This document shows positions 11,176-22,053 of a stretch of 64,000 nt of DNA, in pieces. Location: NCBI GenBank assembly GCA_001792895.1, contig MARA01000008.1, positions 558,001 to 622,000 of the forward strand. The letters are read 5' to 3'. The first letter of the stretch is position 1. Every line of letters starts with the position of its first letter. The position numbers were made by a program, and so were the translations under genes. Below the pieces are notes generated by a model. That model saw only the letters and a list, made by a program, of their open reading frames with translations, was not told the origin of the DNA and did not search any database. The DNA comes from Lentinus brumalis (Eukaryota > Basidiomycota > Agaricomycetes > Polyporales > Polyporaceae).

Positions 11176-12420
11176 ATGGCGGGGATGCAAGTGAGTCCCT
11201 TGTGCGCAATGCATGCCAGCACCAGAACCCGTATCACATCTCCTACGCCATTATCTCCCGTAGCCCCTCTACCGTCCGAGCTGGAGCATGCTGTCATTGA
11301 ATGGCCCCGCAAAGACAAACCCACCCTTGCCACCTGTTCGCTAGTCTGTCGACGCTGGCGGTCCGAAAGGGTGATACCCTCTCGTTGGGCCCATTTCGTG
11401 ATGTGGTGGAAAGAATGGTCATCCTGCGCACTCTTCAATTGTACCACCTCGAGCCTGACGATTCCCCGCCTACTTCTCCGCCTCGGGATGCCATGCCTAT
11501 GCGATAACTCAGACGTGCTCTCGACGAATTGAGTATCATCGTCCGTAATACCCCGGGCGGCCAAATTTCTGTTATGCTCTCCATTGGTTGTGGGCTGGTT
11601 CTCGGAGGTATCAATCAACGGCAATGACTGGACGACCGTCTCATCCCTCGACATCTACAAGAAGCGCGCTCCGCTGGTGCGGTCAATCAAGCCTACGATC
11701 TCGACGAGGCTTGCATGTATGCTGTCTGCAGCATCGTGCGCCATTCGGGGGCAGTGGAAGGACATTTGACTTCACTGTGCTTTCGTGCGATGGTGATCGG
11801 CGGGTTGCCGCCCTTCACGGCGCTGGTCCGTGGTGTTAGACTGCACTTGCGCACTCTTGAGCTTCACCCGTGTTGTACGCTACATGGAACAGTCATTGCT
11901 CCTGGTGAGTGGATTCGCTACGTCTGGTCCACGTATCAGCTCAGCTTATATCTTATACATAAGCCATCTGCCGTGCATTCAATTCAAGTGCCACTACGGC
12001 TCTGCAGACCCTCGACTTCTGGGCCGCAGCCGATGGGGAAGAGCTCTGCATCGAGCCGGAGCATGCTAGCTCGTAGCGTCTCACACGCTTCCGTATGACC
12101 GGGGAGGCCATCGCATTTCACCGAAGAGCGCTCTCTAGGCTGCACACCGTGCGCTTATTCAAGTTCATCGACCCTGGTTACGGTAGCATACTTTTGGAGC
12201 TCATGCAGGAAGCTGCACAACAGGCTGATGCCGCCCTCTCGATGCCGCGCTCATGGGCCTCAGGATGCTCGGACGGGTGGAAATTGCAGTAATGGACGTC
12301 TCAACGAACTCGATGGAGAGCAGCGCGACTGCGTGGAAGCGGAATTATCCGGTTTGCTGAGCGCGCACATCTGCACGCCCGACTTCTTCCACTTTCACCT
12401 TGGATATCTGGAGTGAGTAA
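11176..12420 (+). pseudogene. Decayed F-box/LRR-family gene, copy B
   Basis: The F-box is recognisable near the start (PLPSELEHAVIEW, then CSLVCRRW), but the downstream leucine-rich part is spread over all three frames. VILRTLQLYHLEPDD is in one frame, LRRALDELSIIVRNTPGG in another, SINGNDWTTVSS in a third, then FRAMVIGGLPPFTALVRGV, TLDFWAAADGEEL and finally HRRALSRLHTVRLFKF. Several frame changes lack splice signals, and the segment after VCRRW appears shortened. The whole is best read as a dead relative of the intact F-box gene at 22.0 kb. Confidence 0.6.
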
Positions 12421-13242
12421 CACGGTTTGTGTGTTGCCCCTACGGAGTCTGTCTTGCTCTGCCTGTTGGACCTGTCCGCTACAGAAAAAAGACCGCAGAC
12501 GCCACGGATGGGAGGTACTGTACTCTGTCGTGTGGAGACGATGGGCTGGGACTACCTCTGACCGAAAGCGGTCATTTTGCAGTTGAGCGCCGCCGCATTG
12601 TATCGCCGACGTCCACCCCTCCTCTGTTACCACGGTTTATCCCTCAACCGTCACTCTTCAATCGAACGCCATCCTCCGTCCTCTCGATTTTCCTGGTCAC
12701 GAGCTGAGACGGTCGTCGCCGACACAATGCACTCGTACAGGTCTAGATGACTCCTCTAGCCAGAATTCAGTCCTCGACGAGGTGAGCTCTCAGATATCTG
12801 TCTGATGCCCTTTATCCCTGGTAAGCCAGCATCTTTGAAACCACCGCCGTTGTGCTGACTTGCCCGCCCCAAATGACAAACATCCGGATATTTGCCCTCG
12901 AGGCAGGAGGACACACCTATGAATTGAGGGTGCGGCGCGTGCCGCTACAGAATGGCGTTGGCGGCGCTGCTACAGCTCCTGGCGTAGCAAGGAGGAAGTC
13001 AAGGTTAGTCTGACTCTGCCCTCCTCGTGTTCAGCATGGAATGACATCCATTCTCCCCTCTCATATCCCGTTGAAACCGCCTCGCGTTCGGATAATCACA
13101 TATATTGGACGCGTGCCAGATATCCTGGATGCCTCCCTCGGTGTCGCCGCTGAAGCTTTCAGGAAGCCTAGTGTAAAGCCCATATATAACACATCCCGAC
13201 GGTACGCAGACATCTCGTCGTCTCGCATCCGCCTTTCCCGAC
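12421..13242. other. Intergenic region
   Basis: No frame with coding character, no RNA gene and no repeat was recognised. The right part is presumably the promoter of the gene starting at 13243. Confidence 0.5.
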
Positions 13243-15117
13243 ATGTCCTTCCAAGACACTACGCCGTGCCACCTGCAGAACGAGCGCGATCATACGACGG
13301 AGACATCCAGTCCCATCTATCATTGGCTCGACAGTCTGGCGGCTAGCAGCACCGACCGTTCCGACGACGCCTCTTCCCGCTTCAATCGTGAGCAAGATAT
13401 GCGATATACCGCTCCACTTCCCGATCATCGTCTCGCACGCGTCGTGCAGTCTTCCTCACAACTTGGTAATGGCGGCTGTCGCACGTCGCTGTCCGGAAAT
13501 CCGTCCGAAGGATTCAACGCCGCCTTCGACAAGTATCGAGACTCCTTGATGACCGCGCCCATCCGAAATCGTGCAGCGGCGCATGCTGCGCGTGGGTCGG
13601 ATGCACCGCCGGTAGAGCTCCAGTCCTTTCCCCGGCTACCCAATGGTACACACAGCTTCACCGATGCCGTCCCTCCCCTGAGTCTGCGTGGCGCCGCTAG
13701 AGAGGTCCCTCATCCTGAGAGCGACTACGGCTGGCCGCGTCAATGTGCATCTCCCGAACCCATCCATGCGTTCGTGGGCCAGACGCTAACCAACCATCCA
13801 CACTCGGAGACGCAAGTGTCCGACTACATCAGGTCACCCTCGTCTTTCACCACATCTGGTGCCGACGTCATGCATATGCACGCCGGACAGCTCTTTGACG
13901 GTAAGCAATCGTCCGATCCTTGGAGTGATTGAGTCCTGAAGTCGCACACAGCGGTAAACTCATCATTGTCACACAATGACCCAGTATACATCCCTCACCA
14001 TCACCACGGTGCTACCAACATCCCGTCTTCCTGTTTTCCTTCAGATAATGACCAGTCCACCGTCGGTACCTCTCGCGCGTTCACCTTCCGAAGCTCGCGC
14101 TTGGGCACCGATCAAATTCCTCCCGTTGTCGACTGGGACCAGATATTTGCTGCTCGTGGTGAGGACGACCGGTCTCCACTGGCCACCAGCGCATGCCAGC
14201 CGGACGTCTGGTCCGCGACGAATATTCCCTCTCCCTGTCTCCCCACCAACTTGTTCGACCAGCGTGTCTCCTCCATCCGACCGAAGGAGTTGCCTAGCGT
14301 CGGTATGCACTCCCGGAGCGGCCAGAGGGATTGCTTCATTCACAGAAGCACGGCTCCGAACCCATATAGCGTCGAGGGTCCTCAGGGATCCTCCGCTACT
14401 CGGCACCCCCAGGCTCAGCTGCAGAGCACGCATCTTCCGCCGCACGGAAGCCAAGCGAGGCCGCCGGCCCACGCAGACCCTTCGCCCCTGATTGACCCAT
14501 ACTCCGTGCACGCGACAAGCACCGGCCAGCTCAGCTGGAAGGAGCCACTCCGGCAACCGCCTGCTCCTTCCTGGTCAACGGACTCCGGAGTCGCGTTCAG
14601 TACCACGCATCCCACCTTCGCTCTCCCGGAGCTCAGCCCCGGTCATCTCGAGCTCCGTGGCAGTAGCGAAGTCGAGCCATATGAGCTTCCTCAGGCAACG
14701 TACACCCAGGGAAACAGGAAGCCCAATCTAGACGGCATCCCCGACTCTATCTCATACGGCTCCCGCTGCAGGCTCGACAGGTTGCACGCAGGTGACGTCT
14801 CAGGCGTTACGAACGCTGACTATGTTCCCTTCCCTCTGGGAGTGCTGTCGACCAAGCCGTCGTTTCGCTTCCGCTTCGACGGCTATAACAGCTACGACCG
14901 CCAAGTGAACGTGAGCAGGGTCACTCACGGTCGTCCGATTCCTCCAAACAGGAGTCGCTTGGCCGTCCTCGCGTCAGGCGAGATGAAGCGGTTCCTGGAG
15001 CGGTGCGAAACGGAGATGAAGCCGTTTCCTTACCGCATGGAGGAGCTCTTCCTTCTGCGTATCGACTTCACTGCGAAGGGAACCCTCCAGCCCAAATTCG
15101 GAGTATACAAGCACTAG
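13243..15117 (+). CDS. Uncharacterised two-exon protein, probably lineage-specific
   Basis: Exons 13243-13900 and 13952-15117 (intron with GTAAGC and CACAG; phases close) give 607 aa. The protein is rich in Ser, Pro and His with no signal peptide, membrane segment or known domain in its first 450 residues. This suggests a disordered, possibly nuclear protein. The C-terminal 80 residues look folded, from RFRFDGYNSYDRQVNVSRV through MKRFLERCETEMKPFPYRME to LLRIDFTAKGTLQPKFGVYK. I do not recognise this domain. The uninterrupted 1.1-kb second exon with low stop density supports it as a real gene. Confidence 0.65.
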
Positions 15118-16246
15118 ATGTGCAGGAGCATCCCGAGCAAGCTGAGCTTGAGCCTGTTAGGGCTGGACGAGGAGTCTCATTCAACATGAGGCTAGTATCA
15201 TGTGCCTGATGTGGCCCTCTGGTAGGCGCTGCGTTCAGGTTATGTGTTGGAGAGAGGTGCTTGGTCCATGTAGGAGCTACAGTACGGTGACCGGTCGCCT
15301 TAGGAGAGCTAGCATTGCATCCGTGTATTAGTCAGGGAAGGCCCGATGTAAACATGTAGCATGAACGTCTATTTGCCGCCAACAGCGCGAGACCGAGAAT
15401 TTTCGACAGAGTTGTACGCATTTCGTCAGAAGCGAGCGAACATGCAGTCGCTGGCGCAGCTGAACTGATTTCCTGTGCCATATTGACTTGCGCGCACGTA
15501 TGACAGTACCTGCAGACCGTCAGATGAAAGTGTGCTCACACGGCCTTAGTAGAAGAACGCAAGCCAACAGATGGATAGATAGACGGTAGACCAAGCAGCG
15601 GAGCCGAGACACGAGAGCGATATCGTACAAGACGCAAGCCGCAGGAGAACGAAGTGCAATAGCAGAAGCACAACAACCGGATCCTTGAAGCCAGACACAC
15701 GCGCATCAAGGTATAGTGCGACCGAGTCAGAGCACGAGGAGAGTGAGCACGCGACAACAAGCAAGGAGAGAGAACGTATATAAGAGAGATGGAGGAGATA
15801 TGTAACGAAGCAGACGGGACCGTACCAGAGCCATTTCCGAGACGAGACGAGACGGAACGTACATCATGCAAACCACGAACCATAGGCCGTTAACGTTCTA
15901 TCCGAGACCGAAACCGAGACGAACCAAGAAAAACCGTTCCCTAATTCCATGCGCCTACATCCGCTCAGGGAGAGCACCCCCGGCTACCGGAGCCAGGAAG
16001 CCACTCCCCGTGACGAACATACACGCCTCCTCTCCCGTCCATCAGCCGCATAAAAATCCTCGTCGAAGAATCGGGCGCCAAGATGAAGTGATCAGCTCGC
16101 CGGCTGAGCACTCGAGGGGGGCGCCCGATTCGAGGATTCCTATGGGACTGGTGCGCGCGATCCGCGGATGCCTGTCGATGGACGTCAGTATATGAGCCTG
16201 GACGAAGGCACGATGGGGACTCACCGGGAAAGCCATCCTTGGCTGC
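15118..16246. other. Intergenic region between convergent genes
   Basis: 3' flanks of the unknown gene (+) and C2H2-1 (-). Around 15800-15930 there are short purine-rich GAGAC-type repeats. Minus-strand frames here are short and hydrophobic without family similarity, so they are not called. Confidence 0.5.
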
Positions 16247-17221
16247 CTATTCGGACTCGTCGTCCTTGGCGACCTTCGGACTCTTGCGCCGGGGCGACCC
16301 GAGGTCGGTGTGCTTGGATTGGATGTGCCGCGTGAGGTCGTGCTTGCGGCTGAACGACCGCTTGCACCCCGGATGCGTGCACGCGTTCAGTCGCTCCCCC
16401 TTGTGTACGGCGCTGATGTGAACTTTGAGGTTGTTCTTGCGCGCGTGCACTGTGTGCAAAGGTCAGCACCGATATGGGTAGAGACGGGAGTACTTACTCG
16501 AATCGCAGTGGGGGCACTGGAACCTCGGCGTCGTGTCTTGCTTGCGTCGCTTCGCGGAGCGTGACTTCTTCTCCTTATACTCGTCCTCGTCCTCGTCCAC
16601 GTCCTTCCGCTTCTTGAGATCCCGCTTCTCCTCGACGGACGCGACTAGATCCTGTCCTGTGGTTGGAGGTGCCGGGATTGTGGAAGGGAACGCGAGTGTG
16701 TTCACATTCCCTTGCACACCCTGGGAACCGAGATCATAGACATCTGTGGCCGCAGCACCGACCTCGTGCAGCGGAACCGGTTGTCGATGACCCATATCGG
16801 GAACGCCCGTGAAGTACGGGGTAGTAGGCGGAGTGGTTAGGCAGGACGAAGATACTACCGACGGTGAAGGATACTGGAAAGTGAACGCGCAGTCGTCGAG
16901 GGCCGCCATGTCGTCGCAGCCGCTCTGGGACCCTATACCGCCCGTGAAGGGGAAGTCGGAGACATATTCGTCAAAGGGAGAGCCGGGTGAAACGGGAGAG
17001 AGAGGGTCGAAGAGGGTGCCGGCGCTTGAGCCCGTGTCGTCCGAAACAACAGAAGGAGGCGCGATGGGGAGGAACGGTAGAGGTGTGCCGAGGGTCGACA
17101 CCCAATCCGCCTCAATGGACATTGTGAAGGAGAAAGGATCATACGCATCGACCAGGTCGATGTTGTCGATATGGTCGTCAAAGTTGGCGATGGAGCACTC
17201 CGCGTTCTCGAGGCCGGTCAT
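16247..17221 (-). CDS. C2H2 zinc-finger protein C2H2-1 (probable transcription factor)
   Basis: Exons 17221-16498 and 16449-16247 (308 aa). Two adjacent fingers lie near the C-terminus: CPHC-x12-H-x4-H (about residues 236-257, with HARKNNLKVHISAVH) and CTHPGC-x12-H-x4-H (KRSFSRKHDLTRHIQSKH). They are followed by the family tail HTDLGSPRRK. A strongly basic/acidic region (KKRKDVDEDEDEYKEKKSRS, then AKRRKQ) before finger 1 should act as nuclear localisation signal. The N-terminus is acidic and Ser/Pro-rich, as in an activation domain. The intron cuts finger 1 in phase 1, the position shared by all ten paralogs. The start at 17221 overlaps the stop of a 33-codon upstream ORF. Target genes are unknown. 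Confidence 0.85.
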
Positions 17222-17319
17222 AGCCTCGTTAACGCGGGGCTCTCCACGAACCCGCCCCACTGGTAGTCGCAGGAGAGACACGGAAACATGCCGCTGTCGC
17301 AGGTGCACACGCTGAACAT
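17218..17319 (-). promoter_or_regulatory. Upstream ORF overlapping the C2H2-1 start codon (ATGA)
   Basis: A 33-codon frame starts at 17319 (MFSVCTCDSGMFPCLSCDYQ) and ends with a TGA that shares the ATG of C2H2-1 in an ATGA overlap. If the 5' leader includes it, translation of C2H2-1 would depend on leaky scanning or reinitiation. It has a C-x-C/C-x2-C cysteine pattern, but is too short to call a zinc site. No direct evidence of transcription. Confidence 0.45.
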
Positions 17320-19015
17320 TCTTGCCGTGTGATAGCAGGTGAGGTCGAGGAAAGAGATGGAGATGGAGATGAAGGGACAACGGGGGGACGCGATGTGGGG
17401 ACGGACGACTTATCAGACTATCAGGCGCTGTCCTGCTGCTGCAGACGGCTGCTTCTTTCCTTCTCACGTCCCGTATATCCTCCGTGAGGCCTCGCCTTGA
17501 GAATTATCGGGGCACGAGACGTGCTGCGTCGCAGATCGACCCTCGAACGTTGCTGCGAATCGCCTGCGATGTTCCCAAGGCGCAGTCTCAGATGATGCGT
17601 AATCTTCAGCAGGAGCTCCTTTCCGAGCGCACTGGGCATCCGATAGGCCCTGAAGAATCAAGCGTGGAAAGTGAGAAGGACGGTGCAGTCCGTGATGAAC
17701 GAGCAGGATGAAGACGACTTGCGCCTACTTGCGCTCGCTGTCGACGGGCGCTTCCAACTTGAACCTCATCTACTCAGAATCGGACTTACTCTTCCTCTTC
17801 CATACCGCGAACACGCGACCACTGCCCCGGTGCGACATGCCAGGGACCTGCCCGATTTTTGCTGTACGTCTATGTTGTAGTCTTGCCACTGGTCACTTTA
17901 CTACACCACACCTGAACCGTGTTGAACCCGAGTAGAATTCTCTTGAACTAGGTTACGCCCGGCCGCAAATCCGTGAGGAGGTCGCGCAACGCTGAACGCA
18001 ACCCATCTTTGAACTATCGCGATATATGTGAGTGCGTGAGTACTTCAGTCGCTTCGCGATGCAAATGCTTACAACGGATGCACAACGCTCGCCTCGTCAC
18101 TGATGAAGTCTGATGAAGCAGCCTCAGCAGCGCGCGTCAGTTGCGTCGTGTCCTGTCTTCCTCAGACTGGCTTCGGGGTGGATGCCACTAGACCATTCAC
18201 AGAGCATCTAAACCGGCTTGTTACGGGAATTGCTTTAGCAGGAACCTCGGAAAGGCTTGGCCTCGCACGGCCGTGCACGCTGTCAACAACGTCACGGCGC
18301 GCGGGATGGCGTTCTCTGTGGAGGGTGCGTGATCGCCTGATTTCCGGGCTCTCTTGGTGAGTAGCCTTGAGCCTCTCGCTCAGGACTCACGATACTCACA
18401 GTTTCTGTTGACAGCTGACTTGTACGAACTGCAGAAGACGTGATACCGCCAAAGCTACCTTGTAAAATTATGCACCCTCCCAGTCTGCTTGTGTGCTTGG
18501 TCTCCAATTTCCCGATAATGGCGGTTGACACACCTTTTAGTCCCAGCCCGAGGTCTTTGACAGACCTGCATCAGCCACCATCAGCGTTACGCGAGGGTTT
18601 GCGCTTCGTTGACATGGTGTCCGGCCTTTCTTCATCCCCTCCAGACCTCCAGGCCGCAAGCCAGGCGACGAACGAGCCACAGTCTTCAGTTCTGCGCAGC
18701 AGTCGGCACACATACTCTTCAAGTAGTACAAGACAAGCCTACCGCAGAAGTGCGCGACGGACTGAGGTCATTGGGGCGTATTGGATCCGACTGCCTTCGT
18801 GCGTTCGTCAACTGACCTCTCCGTGACACAGAAGTACTGAGGCGTAACTCTCCCATTCAGAACAGAAGTTGCCTTCTGCGCCGCCTGGGCGCTCGAACCT
18901 TGCGTCTGCAAATAACCTTCGTTTGCGTTATATAGGGTGAGGAAGCCGATGCGAGAAGGTGAGGCTGGGAACGCCTCAACCTCCTCACCCTACCCCCGCT
19001 CCCTGGCTATTCGAC
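17320..19015. other. Long intergenic region
   Basis: About 1.7 kb between the divergent C2H2-1 and MFS-1 genes. Frames at 17484-17711 and 18440-18826 are open on the plus strand but have no start context, domain or splice partner that I can support. Presumed promoter and spacer DNA. Confidence 0.4.
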
Positions 19016-21147
19016 ATGCCTCCTATACCGCAGCGTCAGGATCTCAATGCGAGTGGTACCGCCGAGAAGGATGCAGCGAAGGCCGAAGATTGCCATGTGG
19101 AGTATGCCCCGTCTGCGGAAACCAACTCGTCGAGGGCCGAAGACGAGAGGCGGCTGGTACGCAAACTCGACAGGCGTATTCTGCCCGTAATATGTGCGAT
19201 GTACTTCTTTGCATGTGCGTGCCCTCAATTTCTCCGGTGTCGTCTTGACGAGCTGATACATACCCCATCGCAGACTTGGACAGGTCGAACCTTGGAAATG
19301 CTCGCCTGCAGGGCCTGCCGGAGGACGCGCTACACGGTGACCCCACGGGCGTACTCTTCGACTGGGTCAACTCCGCCTTCTTCTTCCCCTACGTGAGTAT
19401 GGCCATGGCTCTATATGCGTAGATGCTGAGGACCGCCAGGTTCTATGCCAAGTACCTGCCATCCTATTGTCGAAGTTGTGCCCTCCGCGTGTCTGGATTG
19501 GCTCTGCGGCAGTCGGCTGGGGCCTCTGCTCGACGTTAATGGTGAATTATTCTCCGTCGATCCCCAGTGGAGTTCTGTTACTCAAATCTGCGCAAGGCTA
19601 CAGCCTTCAATTTTCCCGGGCTCATGGTCGCACGCATCGGACTGGGGGTCTTTGAAGCGGGGTTCTCCCCCGGCTTTCCGCTCTATTTCGGTAAGCCTCT
19701 CATGCATGCCCGGCCTCAAGATGAGCCTGACGCGAGTCTTGCAGGTCTCTTCTATACCCGAGAAGAAATCGGGATGCGCGTCGCGTGGTGGTTCGCCTTC
19801 GCACAGATCGCAGGTGCCGTCAGCGGTCTGATCGCATTCGGCATCCAGCACGTCCATCCGTCTGTCGCTAACTGGAGGCTGCTGTTCATCGTAGAGGGCA
19901 TCCCGACGGTGCTGCTTGGTCTCTGTGCAATGCTTATTCTGCCCAACAGGCCGGAGGAGACAACTATGTTCAATGAGAAGGAGCGGGAGATCGCGATCGA
20001 GAGGATGAATCGTGGTGCTCGGGCGGATGTAGGACGGGTGCTCCAACGAGGTGAGTAAACGGTATAGTGTGTTCGACGACAGCTGGTGAGGTCGATAACA
20101 GAACACGTCAAATTTGCATTCAAGGACTGGAAGGTGAGCTGCATATACCACACACCTCGTGCATACTGCTCATATGCCATCGCTGCAGGTATACGCCGGC
20201 GCGATCATGTATTTCGGATTGAACTGCGCGACGGCTGGAATCACTGGCTTCTTGCCAACTATAATCAAGACTTTTGGATTCAGTCAGTGGTTTTCGTCAT
20301 CGTCTGACAGCTCAACTCAACCTCCGGATAGCGAATACCCTTGCGCAGCTCCTCACTGTACCTCCATACACTGTGGCCGCCGTGTGCCTCTGTCTTCTAT
20401 CCTACGCTTCTGACAGGATGCAGGACCGGGGGAGCTTGACAGCGGGAAGCTGCATACTGGCTGGCATTGGTTACATGTGCGTTCAGCTCTTCATATCAAC
20501 TGGCGTATACTAACCGTCAATCAGCCTTCTCCTCGTAGTTCCCTCGGACAACCACGTCCGGTACTTCGCGACATTCTGCATTACAATTGGGGCTTATTGT
20601 GCCATCGGGCTCATCATATCATGGTGTAGGTTCGATTGCCTCACGAGCAAATTGTCGACACCCGCTGACGATGCTGTAGATGCCCATAATTTCGGGTCAG
20701 AGAGCAAGAAGGCTGCTGGAACGCCACTGTATATGTCCCTCGGGCAAGGCGGGAGCGTTCTCGGCTCCCACTTATTCCCGTCCACGGAGGGTCCGCGCTA
20801 CATGTGAGGACTTTTCTCGTCGGCGATGCAACCCACATTCTGATCCCGCCGAGCAGTCGAGGGTTCGCCGTTACCGCTGCGCTACAGTTCCTAGCGGCGC
20901 TCGCAGCGATTGTACTGACTGTGGGTTCGCATATCCATTTCGAAGTGTCCGAGACTGACAAGTTCCGGCTAGGTCTACTATCGTCGAGAGAATAGGCGGA
21001 GAGATCGCGTATACGGAGAACCAGCTAAGGATGCAACCGTGGACACGTCCGTGCTTGCGGATGAGGTGCGTGCATGGACAGCGGTTTGCCAGGTCCGATA
21101 TACTTAACCCCTCCGTGCAGGCAGAGGACTACCGATATACTCCCTAA
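19016..21147 (+). CDS. MFS transporter, anion:cation symporter (allantoate/nicotinate permease-type), MFS-1
   Basis: Plasma-membrane H+-coupled importer of small organic anions; the substrate cannot be read from sequence. Thirteen exons: 19016-19214, 19274-19392, 19440-19541, 19597-19690, 19745-20050, 20102-20133, 20189-20282, 20332-20476, 20525-20625, 20680-20803, 20857-20920, 20973-21065, 21121-21147 (499 aa). Diagnostic motifs: ERRLVRKLDRRILPVICAMY before helix 1, YLDRSNLGNARLQG, DWVNSAFFFPY, GWGLCST, the motif MVARIGLGVFEAGFSPG, LLFIVEGIP and LPNRPEET in the central loop, then DNHVRYFATFCIT. Twelve helices are expected. The exon layout matches the three paralogs at 58-64 kb. The acceptors at 19596 (GCAAG) and the donor at 20283 (GTCAGT) are weak but phase-consistent. 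Confidence 0.92.
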
Positions 21148-22053
21148 ATCGCACACGCACCAAAGACAGGAGCAACTGTGTATTTCTAGCTCAGGCTGGA
21201 ATGTATGTGTATACTGTTCAACGCGCTGCCAGTGGTCTTCCTGGTCCTCCGCATTCCCGTGCCCTGTACCTGCCTGACTCCTCGACATCACCCTGGGTGT
21301 GATTCGTGTCCAGCGATCTCGAATGCTGTTCGTGAAGCAGCTCCAAGTAAAGGTGGTTCATCAATCTGCCCTTGTTGTTTCAAGGTCTACCGGTGACCGA
21401 CCCCTTCTGTGCGACCGCGAGGCTGTTATGCAGGCCGGAGGTCACAATCTCATTCTGAGCGGAGGGTCCGGGTTCCATGACATCTCTCGTATGTGCCTCA
21501 TACAGCTCCGTCCTCTGTACGTCAATAGACCCGTCAATTCGTCCGCCTACATACGGGAGAGTACTTACTGCGCTGTGGCACGGTCCAACTCTGAACTAGG
21601 CCCGTACAAAGCAGCCATAAGCAAACCTTTCTTATGCTCGTAATGACAAGCCTTTAAATGATTTACTTACTTAGCTTAAACACTTCACTTACCGATACGC
21701 TTTCCTCCCAAACCATCACCTTCCACTCTGCAGGCGACCTCCAATCTACGATCTCTGCTCTCCCCACTCCATGCGAGACACGCCAGCCTATCACATACTA
21801 CATAAGAAGATACGGGCCCGTTCGTCTTACTCTAGGAACTCGGCCTCAGGCTGCACGACACTGGTGGACGACGCGGACGCGGGCAAGGCATCGCAACAGG
21901 ACCATGTGCGCGTTTGGTGGAATGGAGGAGAATGGCATGTTGTTGCCCAGTGGGCTTGTGGGCAGCTTCGACTCGGTGAGTCTCATATCGAGATAGTCTT
22001 ATCCCAACTTCATACCGATATACCCTTACACGAGCCAGACTGTGGCGACACGC
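21148..22053. other. Intergenic region
   Basis: No gene supported. Short plus-strand frames at 21299-21643 and 21658-21996 lack domains; the latter runs into the leader of the F-box gene. Confidence 0.45.

Noticed and set aside
15536..15883. 115-codon minus-strand frame with hydrophobic stretches
   Set aside because: Low-complexity, overlapping purine-rich repeats, no splice partner or domain; more likely 3' flank of C2H2-1.
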